This document shows positions 45,342 to 57,300 of a stretch of DNA of 64,000 nucleotides, in pieces. The DNA is from Balanoglossus misakiensis. Taxonomy: Eukaryota > Hemichordata. A model generated the notes under the pieces. That model was not told the DNA's origin and searched no databases. It saw only the letters and a list, made by a program, of their open reading frames with translations. The translations under genes were made by a program, and so were the position numbers. Every line of letters begins with the position of its first letter. Within the stretch, counting starts at the first letter, position 1. The stretch covers positions 5,518,001 to 5,582,000 of the forward strand of contig CM082598.2 in assembly GCA_040954595.2 (NCBI GenBank), read 5' to 3'.

Positions 45342-48300
45342 ATGGCTGCCCCCAGAAGCAGGGATAGGGGAGAGAGGGTACGTATGTAGGGATATTTTCG
45401 ACGTTATGTCGTCAATGTAGGCAGTGAAACTAATTATATCCCCCGGACAAGTTCAGGTGATTTCAAGGGAACTGTCTCAGTGTGTAAATAACAACTCCTT
45501 TGGGCTTTATGGCAGCGAGTGTCTGCGGTCAAGTGACGCTGACGCATCAATAATAATGATCAGACTACATGTAGACCTTGGCTGCTGTCATCATCGTTGT
45601 TATTGAATTAATTTGAATAGTTGGCCTTTCCGTGTATTGTGTCAACCTCCACATCGCGATCGCAACACGTAGAGCGATCTATCGCAGTTACTGTGAAACG
45701 TTGTGGCTCTGTAATGGGATTTCCTGATCGACACCAAAATTAATTTAATTAATTGCGTTTTAAGTTCCTTGTGTTGTTCTGGTTGTAGCCCCGCAGCTGT
45801 GTATAGGTCAGGGCCAGTTGTACTGTTACTAAAGTAGTAGTACAATGTTGTGGTTGTAGGAAGTTGCTGCGGATTCGTTGCCCTACCACTCCCGACACAA
45901 ACAGACAGACACTCAGTCGGTAGAGCTACGATGGCTGCATTATCCTAACTTTAAGTTTTGCCTTGTGATGCGTTGGATGGCAATACCATGGATTATAACG
46001 GGGCTATACCTCGTTCGTTGTCCGAGACGCGACTCGTTGACAACGTCATCATGGTCGTTCGGACAAGGTTATTGAATATGATCTACTCACGCTACAGTAA
46101 TTGCAGCAACGCCCCTCCTCCTAACTTGGGGAGGGGGCGGGGCAGCCTCTCCTGAAAATGAAATTAGATTATGACATTGAGAAGATGGCTGCTCACAGTA
46201 TAAAAACACACCAATCAACTTGAAGTTACCAAATGTATTCATTCGAACAGCGCAACTCTACTACATAATGTTGGCTGAATAATATTATTTTCATGAGATT
46301 CAGGGCACGATATTTTTAAGGATCTTTTGACAGGCGCATCTTGGACTCTACCATTTTCTGGTGGATATGGGTAGCATCGGGTCGAACGTTGATTTCACTA
46401 TATATCCACATGTACGTTAACATAAATGGTGTCTTGTATAAAAAAGGGCATCAGCGAGAGGGAGACTTTGTCCCTTTAACCCTAATGCTACTGGGTGTCA
46501 AACCTGGTTAGAGTGTCAAGTCCCTTAAAATACGTATTTGCCACTTTTTCTTCTAAAACTTATTTTGACTGTCTTGACATGGCTCTCATACATATAAAGA
46601 CACACTTGGCAGTCTGAGCCCCCTGTAAAATGTACCAAATCACACTGGTTTGCACTGGTTTGGTTTGAGGGTCTTGTATAGGCCCTACTGAATAACACAG
46701 ACTTGGCAGTCTAACAGGCCTGGGAGCCAGGATTCTAGGCACCCTGGAAATCAAACCAGTTTCAACTGACTTGGCAGCGTTAGGGTTAATGTACATGTAA
46801 ATTTCACAAGGATTCTAACTTAAGTGGCCACTGTAGATAAGTTTCCAGTATGTGGCCAATAACACAGGTTTGACTGTCATTTGAAAAGAAACAGCACTCT
46901 CATAACACCAAAGAGACTAACAGGTATATTTATATTGCGGTGTGTTTTTTTTACCCTTAGGTGGTTTTTGAGAAAGGAGGTGTTTTCATCCACACGGCTG
47001 TTGGTTCCTCTGAAGATGAAGATACACTTCTTGGTGGCAGAGTTAGACTGATTGATAAGGTGAGTTTTATGTCTTAAAGGGACAAAGTTTATCTCTTGCT
47101 GCCTTTTTTCCATTAATTATATTTGATACAAGACACCGTTAATGTTATTCTACATGTGGACATATAGTGAATCAACGTTTGACCACACACACCTTCCATT
47201 CCTCTTCTAGACACGAGAGTGAAAATCCCGTCAAAAGGAATAATCTGTGTTTACCGTTTATTCATTTTGTGAGATTTTTACTCTCATATCCTACAAACAG
47301 GATGGAAGTTGTGTGTGGTTGAACGTTGATTCACTAGATATCCACATGAAGAATAACATGAACGGTGTCTTGTATCAAACATAATTAATGGAAAAAGGGC
47401 AGCGAGAGAGAGACTTTGTCCCTCTAACACTTGCTTGTATCTTCTTGTGACTGAGTCCATTTGACAATGTCCTTGCTATTTATTGTAACAGGGTGATAGT
47501 CAGGTGATTGAGTGGAATCCATTGACAGACTGTGAGATCGATGATGAACAGCCTGACAAAGAATGGGCGGTCATCAAATCTGTGGGATACAAGAAGCAAA
47601 ATAGTCGAGACACAGGTGGGTTTATGCAGTTGTCATGTGAGAGTTCACATAGTGACTAGACATTGGTGACTTGGTTCAACTGGTCATTTGGGCTACTGTA
47701 TCCCATCAAAGCATGTTGGAAATTGTTGAGGTTTTTACAAGATTAACCCTAATGCTACTGGGTGTCATACCTGTTTAGAGTCTCAATTCCATTAAAAATA
47801 TACGTATTTGCCACTTTTTCTTCTAAAACTTATTTTGACTGTCTTGACACGGCTCTCATACGTACTTAGACACACTTGGCAGTCTGAACCCCCTGTAAAA
47901 TGTACCAAATCACACTGGTTTGCACTGTATTGGTCTGAGGGTCTTGTATAGGCTCTACTGAATAACACACACTTGGCAGCCTAACAGGCCTGGGAGCCCG
48001 GATTCTAGGCACCCTGGAAATCAAACCAGTTTTAACTGACTTGGCAGCTTTAGGGTTAATTTTGGAAAAACAAACGAAATCATTATATAATAATAATAAT
48101 AAATAATATGTTATGTAATTAGGAATTGCTTGGGAGACTTCAGGAATTCATTGTCGATTGTGAAATAAGTTTGTGTAGTTGATAAAAAAATTTCATGACT
48201 GTGAATTTTTTACCAGAGCGAGTGACAGTACAGCAGCCGACCAGAAAGAGTAAATATGCAATGTTGTTTCCACTGAGTGATCTGAGAAGTATCAAGAGAT

Positions 48301-51300
48301 CGAAACCGTCACTTGGTTGGTCGTATTTGCTGTTCGTCCTCAAAGATGGAGTCACTCTACCAGCTTTGCATTTCCATGAAGGAGGAAGCAAAGAGATGAT
48401 GAGGTTTATTGAGAGATATGTCACCATAACCAGGTAAGACACAGTGCTATGTCCAAACTATGAGATATGAGAGTAAAAACTCGCCCAAAATGAATAAATA
48501 GTAGAGACCGATTATTCATTTTGGCGAGTTTTTTCACTCTCATGTCTACAAGCAGGGTGGTTGAACGTTGATTCACTATATATCCACATGTAGAATAACA
48601 TAAACGGTGTCTTGTATCAAACATAGTTAATGGAAAAAGGGCAGCGAGAGAGAGACTTTGTCCTTTTAAATAACCACCAGCAAAGAATAGAAAAGTCTTG
48701 GCAACATATTACCAAAGAATGTTTTTCGGATCTGATGCCCGGCAGGCAACAGCACAAAAAGAACGCACACCACGTTACTATCAATTGACGAATGAGTCTC
48801 CAGATGAGGTGTGTTACAAGTTTTTTTCTGATTTGTCTCCTTCTTTCAGATCAACTGATGATCCAAGACAATTCCTTGTCACCCCGCATGATACAACTGC
48901 TTTATCCAAATCCATCAATGAACTGCATTTATTCGGAGAGACATCAGCTAGCTATGTCTCGGTAAGTACTCTGAAGTCATTGAAGTCATTAACCCTTTCA
49001 CCACCATGGTTCAGTCCAAACCCATTGTTTTCGGTGGTAAGGTTGGACCTCTCAAGAGGGAACTGGGGGTGAAAGGGTTAAACTACGGTAGTATGTGTTT
49101 GCATTTTTGTGTTATAAACAAAAATAACACACACAACTTCCGTCTCATTTGGAGGATATGAGAGTAAAAATCTCGCCCAAAATGAATAAATGGTAGAGAC
49201 CGATTATTCATTTTGGCGAGTTTTTCACTCTTGTGTCTACAAGTGGAATGGAAGTTGTGTGTGGTCGAAAATTCATTCAATATATATCTACATGTAGACT
49301 AACATAAACAGTGTCTTGTATCAAACATAATTAATGGAAAAAGGGCAGCGAGAGAGAGACTTTGTCCCTTTAAAAGCTCCTTCTCTTGAAATTCTAGAAA
49401 TTCTTCAAGGATCCCTACAGTGCTACAATGGGTGGATTCTCGAAAGTCACAAACTTTCTGAAGGATTCACTAAGTGCCCAACCAATACAAAACAGACCAA
49501 TGGATGAGATGGCGGAATTAATGCCAGATCTTCCCAGGGTGGAAATCAATCCCGGAATGGAACCAGGATACGAACTCATCACGCAGGTAAATTTTCATAC
49601 AATTCAGATTACAAAGTTTTCATAATTTTAGTATCTATGTGATATCCCATGCTGTACTGTAAAACACTTTATTTTCGCGAGCAATAAATTTTTTGCGAAA
49701 TACGCCAGAGCCCAAAATAGCGTGAAAATAAAAAGTCGCGTAATTTTTTTTTGAAGATACCGATGCAGTACATGAAATAAGAGAACGCGAAAATTAATAC
49801 TCATGAAACAGTGGCCTCTTTTGATATCGCGAAAATTTCAACTCGCAAAAATAAAGTGTTTTACGGTATACTGTAAAATGGGTTATTTTCACAACAGGAA
49901 ATTTTTGTGACATCAAAGGGGGCAACTGTTACGCTAGGATTAATTTTCGCATTCTCGTATTTCACTAACTGCATCGTTATCCCCAGAAAACATTTTAAGC
50001 AACTTTTTATTTTCATGTTTTTTGGCTCTTGCGTATTTCGCGAAAATTTATTGCTCGCGAAAATAACCCATTTTACAGTACATAGCATAGAATGGTACAG
50101 CAGCATCATTTCTGTAGTGATGTAAGCATGGCTGGATTATTGTAAGATTACTCAGAAAATGCATGCTCATACCAATGATGTGAAAATTTGTGGGATTTTC
50201 TATTTTAAATTGGAAAAATAATTTTTGTCATATTTTATTAATTTTAGTTAAGACATCTTTCATAGTTGTATGCAGGATGCCTTTAATGATTTGAACTTAT
50301 GAATTGTGGAAGATGTTCTTTTGTATTGTGGAGAATTTCGTAGCTTTCATTTTTCATGACAGTGGGGAGCTACTGTAAAACACTTTATTTTCGCGAGTAT
50401 TAATTTTCGCGTTCTCTTATTTCATTCACTGCATCGTTATCTTCAAAAAGAATTCACGCGACTTTTTATTTCACACTATTTTGGTTCTCGCGTATTTCGC
50501 AAAAATTTATTACTCGCGAAAATTAAGTGTTTTACAGTATATTTATAGACTGGAAAGTGATGTCTGTCTACCTTCTTTCCTCTCTGTCTGTCTGTCCATC
50601 CGTTTGTCTGACCATGTTTTTTTCTTGTTGTAGAGTGTTCTTGGTGCCAGACCAGATGTGAAAAGAGCAGACCCAGTGATTCCAGAAGAATGGCAGCAAC
50701 ATTTGGATTCCGACGGAAGGGTTGTGCGCATACATGAACTCATAGAAAGGATCTTTCATGGAGTAAGAGCATATACACTTAATTTCTGTCTCGGTGTAGA
50801 TTTGATTAAAAAAGGAGGGACGTTGATTCAAACAACCCACACACGCACCAACATACTGTAAAACACTTTATTTTCACGAGCAATAAATTTTTGCGAAATA
50901 CGTGAGAGCCAAAATTGCGTAAAACAAAAAGTCGCATACATTTTTTTGAAGATAACAATGCAGTGAATGAAATTGAGAGATCTTGAAAGTTAATCCTCTT
51001 GTAACAGTTGCCTCTTGTGATATTGCAAAAATTTCCCTGTCGCGAAAATAACCCGTTTTACGGTACCTACAGATGGAACTATGCAAATTTCTTTGATTTT
51101 AGTAAAGTTGAATTTCCTGTGTCTGCAGTGACTGTTCATTTGATGTGTTTTCAAGAGCAATATTAGCATGGTTTTATGTTTATGGACATCCATGCAAAAT
51201 GATCTAATGAATAGTGTGTCAGCTTGTGTCCTTCGTAATTATTCGTAGACAAGCTATTAAAGCCCCAAGAGCTGCTACTATTTTAATGAGTTTACTTCCC

Positions 51301-54300
51301 CATCCAATATTGTTCCATCTAAATAAGCTTACTGATAGGTACATTGTATACATGAACACCTAATCGATGCCAGATTGTGGCTGTATGTAGCGATTTGAAA
51401 ACGATATGTATTTAAACGGTGCCGCACTGATTTAATCAGCCTCCATACAAACAATACGCAGCTATCGTGGTATGCGTCGCCAAGAGATGACAAACTGATG
51501 CAAATGCAAGTAATATGGCTTAATGGTGAGGATTTTAGAGGATAGGGAATATATTTGAAGTATTTTATTTTGGAAAAAAATATGTAAAATTTGGCAGCTC
51601 TGGAAGCTTTAACCCTAATACTGCTGGGTGTCATACCTGTTTAGAGTGTCAAGTCCCTTTAAGCTTTAAGCTCTTGCTCTCATAGCTGACACACAATAAA
51701 TTATGATCCATTTTCTCTTTGTTTCCCTCCAGGGTCTTTATCATTCAATAAGAAAAGAAGTGTGGAAGTTTTTATTAAATTATTATGATTGGAGTTCTAC
51801 CCTCAAAGACAGACAGGAGCTGAAGAAACGAAAAGAGTGAGTGTCTGGATTATTTGTTTTAAATTTTATTGGCGTGTCATTTAACTAGCATTTTGAACAT
51901 TCCAATCAATTAAAGGGACAAAGTCTCTCTCTCGCTGCCCTTTTTCCATTAATTATGTTTGATACAAGACACTGTTTATGTTATTCTACATGTGGATATA
52001 TAGTGAATCAACGTTCGACCACACACAACTTCCATCCCGTTTGTAGGATATGAGAGTAAAAACTCACCCAAAATGAATAAATGGTAAACACCGATTATTC
52101 ATTTTGGCGAATTTCTCACTCTCGTGTCGACAAGTGGGATGGAAGGTGTGTGTGGTCGAACGTTGATTCACTGACATGTCTTTAAAGGCCAGTTTAGAAA
52201 AGTACCTTGACTGGCCACTATAGACTGTATGTAGGTTGTGTTGATAATCTAAATACTGGGCATTTCATCATGTTACAGGAATTTAAACAAGAAACTGCAG
52301 TAGATACACAAAACAAAAATACTGAAAACATAGTGAAATGTTACAGTTAATTGAGCTTTAACAAATGCCTTTCATTCCAGGGATGATTATTTTACAATGA
52401 AGTTGCAATGGAAGTCCATCACACCAGAGCAGTTTAAAAGGAATTCCACACACAGAGACAGAGTCTGTTTAGTTGGTAAGTGTACAGAACCTTGTTAAGG
52501 ATGTACGATCAGTAAAATTGAAAGTACGGTATTGTCATTTCTTTTCATTGTGGATTTTTGGTTTCTCATTTGTATGTTCACTGAAAATCCATAATAAAAT
52601 ATAGGGGTCACTGTGCTTGTGCCAGGATTCTTGGCAGCCTGGAAATCAAACCAGTTTCAACCGACTTGGCAGCGTTAGGGTTAAGGAAGCAATACTTTTG
52701 CCAAGGGGTATAGCACAATTCACTTCATAATGCACGAGTCGCAGTTCAGTGCATATATGGAGTGAATTGTGCTATGTCTTGTGCTTGATCAAGTCATGAC
52801 CTAGGAGTACGACAAATATCATGAAGCATTTGCATATAATATTGATACTGTAAAACACTTTATTTTCGCGAGCAATAAATTTTCGCGAAATACTTGAGAG
52901 CCAAAATAGTGTGAAAATAAAAAGTCGCGTAAATTTGTTTTTAAGATAACGATGCAGTGAATGAAATAAGAGAAAACAAAAATTAATACTCACGAAAATT
53001 CCAACTCGCGAAAATAAAGTGTTTTACAGTATTTTCTATTGGTGGCTGATATTGTAAGTTTGATCTGTGTTCATGTTGTTTGATATTTTTTTGCAGAGAA
53101 AGACGTGAGTCGGACAGATCGAACACATCCTTGCTACGAGGGACAGAACAATCCAAACATAGGAATGCTGTATGATATTCTCATGACATACTGTCAGTAC
53201 AACTTTGATTTAGGTGAGTATTGACAATCTTTCATGCCACTTCGAGTTAGAGCGCCCTCTAGAGGTTGTAAGCAACTGGATTTTACCATCCATATGTTCA
53301 GCCATATATGGGCGTATGTAAATTGGAGGCGACTGTATACCTTTATGTGCGATGTAATATTCTAACAGTTAGACGTGCTCGAGAATACACATCCAAATTG
53401 AACCCACCCCCCCCCCCCCCCCTTCCATGTGAATTAGTCCATTTTTCTTGTAGGGGATGAACAGCTAGTATAGGTCATTAGCCTAACACACTGTCCTAAC
53501 AGGGGAGTAAATGATGCTCAGAAAAGTGTGCTTTTTGAGTTCAACTCACAAGCTGTGATTTCTCACTCAAATTGGTAGATAATTGTCAAGTCCCTTCATA
53601 ACCTCGCCTATAAGTGTATTCACAATATAATTTTTACTGCAAAATCATCTTGTCCTGTACTCATTCATGTTTCTGCTAAACCTGCTTTGTAGAAAGTATA
53701 ATTTTATGTCTTTTATGTTTCATTGCTGACAGCGCATTTTTTTTTCATTTTATCTTTGAAGGTTATGTTCAGGGAATGAGTGATCTCTTATCCCCAATTC
53801 TTGTTGTCATGGAAAATGAGGTGGATGCGTTCTGGTGCTTTGTTGGATTCATGGAAACGGATGGAGTCGTAAGTTTATATTTCAATCGTCAATTTAAAGG
53901 GACAAAGTCTCTCTCTCGCTGCCCTTTTTCCATTAATTATGTTTGATACAAGACACCGCTTCTGTTATTCTACATGTGGATATATAGAATCAACGTCCAA
54001 CCACACACAACTTCCATCCCGCTTGTAGACACAAGAGTGAAAAACTCACCAAAATGAATAATCAGTCTCTACCATTTATTCATATTGACGAGATTTTTAC
54101 TCTCATATCCTACAAATGGGATGGAAGTTGTGTGTGGTCGAATGTTGATTCACTATATATCCACATGTAGAATAACATAAACAGTGTCTTGTATCAAGCA
54201 TAATTAATTGTTTGGCACATGTGCATAAGACGATCATCACCTTTTAATATGACACATGCATATATTTTTTTTACAGAAAAACAACTTTGACCTGGATCAA

Positions 54301-57300
54301 GAAGGAATGAAGAAACAACTCATTGATTTAAGCCGACTCTTGCATTTCCTTGATCCGGAACTTTACACTTATTTAGGTAGGAACACTTGATTTTTGTTTA
54401 ACCAAAAGTATAAACAATTTGCAGAAGCTCTTCCATCAAAAGTATGCAGGACTTAATAGTAATAATATTATTTCTTTATTTCAGGATATAAAAAATCCCA
54501 TAGACTTGAGAGATATAAAAAAGAAAACACCACACATTAAAAAAAAATAATAGAAATAATAAATATAGATAAAATACAGAAATACTAAAGAACTGTTAAA
54601 AATACATCAGTTGTCTGTACATTTTATAAGTTTTTGAGTAGAATAGAGCATCCGATCTAAAAACCATCGAGACCAGCACATTGGTGCTATTGTTGACACG
54701 CTCATAGAAATTAAACATAGCTTTCCGTTTCAGGGCTTCAAAAGTCAGTATTCTGTTGCAGAAATGTTAAATTGAAATGCATTATGCACCCACACCCATT
54801 GGTCCTACAATTTGCAATTTTCTTGGCTCTAAATCATGACAATATGGGAATATTTGTACATTACAAAAATAAATAATTTCAATGTGTCCTTTTCCTTCAC
54901 AGATGCTAAAGATTCTAGCAACTTGTATTTTTGCTTTCGATGGTTGCTGATAAAATTCAAGCGGGAATTTACGTTTTCCGACATCATGAGACTCTGGGAG
55001 GTAAGTATGTGTTATTATCACACACAGAGATCTACTGTAATTCTCCATGTCTGGATCCCTGCCACAGTTTAAAGGGACAAAATCTCTCTGCCTTTTTTCC
55101 ATTATTACGTATAATACAAGACACCGCTTATGTTATTCTACATGTGGAGATCCACAAAACAAAAATAATGAAAAAAGTATGAGAAGTTACAGCCAATGGA
55201 GCTTAAATAATTCTGGAAAAATAATGTGTGTTATATGCTTAAATTTGGATGTATTGAGCATAAAAATGTTTACTGTTTTTTTCTTCTTTCAAAATTGACG
55301 GAAGAGTCCATAGAGACTTTCATGTTCACACTTGAAAATCCACTTTGTATGACGTGCACCATTAACTCTGTTATCACTGATCTGCATAGGTGTCTCTCTG
55401 TCTTTTGTTCATCTGTCAATACTGTAAAACACTTTATTTTCGCGAGCAATAAATTTTCGCGAAATACGCGAGAGCCAAAATAGCGTGAAAATAAAAAGTC
55501 ACGTAAATTTTTTTTTTAAGATAACGATGTGCACAGTGAATGTAATAAGAGAACGCGAAAATTAATACTCGCGAAACAGTGGCCTCTCTCAATATTGCGA
55601 TAATTTCAACTCACGAAAATAAAGTGTTTTACAGTATATCTTTGCTTTTCAGTCAGATTGAAAACCTGTGGGCAGCTTGGAGATTTGCTGCACAGTTTTT
55701 CACCTCTTTTAAATTGTGACAAAAATTGCCTGTTGTTAGCTTTGAGTTCAAATCCGAGAAATTGTCTAACTGATCAGTACAAAATTGTGGTAATTGGCCA
55801 CTAGAGGGTGGCCTTCGCTAGATTTATTCAAAATACAGTGGCTATAGACAGCAATTTCATATTGATAAGGCAATATGTGTCATTTTTTCTCAAAAATGCC
55901 TCTGACAACCATGGGCATTTAGTATTTCATATTCAGACCATTCAGTTTATATGAGTGTGTTAATAATGTTAAATAAAACACTAACATTAAAGGGACAAAG
56001 TCCTCTCTCTCGCTGCCCCTTTTCCATTAATTATGTTTGATTCAAGACACTGTTTATGTTAATGTACATGTGTATATGTGGTGAATGAACATTTAACCTC
56101 ATACATCTTCCATCCCGCTTGTATGATACGAGAGTAAAAACTCACCGAAAATGAATAAATAGTAGAGACCGATCATTCATTTTGGCGAGTTTTTCACTCT
56201 CATGTCTACAAGTGGGAGGAAATTGCGTGTGGTCGAACGTTGATTCACTATATATCCACGTGTACATTAACACAAATGGTGTCTTGTATCAAACATAATA
56301 ATGGAAAAAGGGCAGCAAGAGAGAGACTTTGTCCCTTTAAGTTCATATTGATAATTTGAGTAAATATTTCTGTTTTTGTATTTTTGTAGGTGATGTGGAC
56401 AAGTCTGCCCTGCCCCAATTTCCATCTGCTCATCTGTCTTGCCATCTTAGATACAGAGAAACAAACAATGATGAAGAGAAATTATGGCTTCAATGAGATC
56501 CTCAAGGTAATTGTATTATGACAGGGAATAAACCATTTGACCTTGCATGCAAATATTAGTGGACAAGTTATTCCATGTATCAGTGGTGAATCTGACAACA
56601 CATATTGCAACTACAGTGAAACCTGTCTATTAAAGGGACAGAGTCTCTCTCTCGCAGCCATTTTTCCATTAATTATGTTTGATACAAGACACTGTTTATG
56701 TTATTCTACATGTGGATATATAGTGAATCAATGTTCAACCACACTCAACTTCCATCCCGCTTGTAGGATATGAGAGAGAAAAACTCACCCAAATGAATAA
56801 TCAGTGGTTACCATTTATTCATTTTGGGGAGATTTTTACTCTCATATCCTACAAACAGGATGACAGATTTCACCATATTTGACCCCTTTTGTGCATAATT
56901 TGTGGTTTTTCGGGAGCTTATCAAAGTAGGAGATGTTCATCATTTATGAAGAATTCAAATAGATTATGAATTCCTATTTCACTGCCAAGATTTATATTAT
57001 ACATTTATGGCATTCTCTTTTCTGAAGATCATTTCTGATTGATCTTTTGTCTTGATGACCAAATTAAATTGATTTGTCAAAGTCAAAAGACTCTAAGGGT
57101 CTTGTGTTGAGTAGGCTGTGTTGATAAATTGTTTTCTGCCAACGGATAATCCTGCCAGTCAGGCAGAAAAAAAACATCATTAAAGACATTAATCTGATCG
57201 TCATTATGGTCAGTGGTGCGAAAAGCCAAGTCTTTTATGTAGAATGCACAAGTTGAGTAAAGTGTTGCTCAGCTCTAAATGTTTTAGTTTATATTAGGAA

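Noticed and set aside
45020-46960. N-terminal NUP37 exons within TBC1D15/17 intron 1
   Set aside because: Minus-strand frames there show no WD40-like motifs; the longest (45642-45845) has no resemblance to NUP37.
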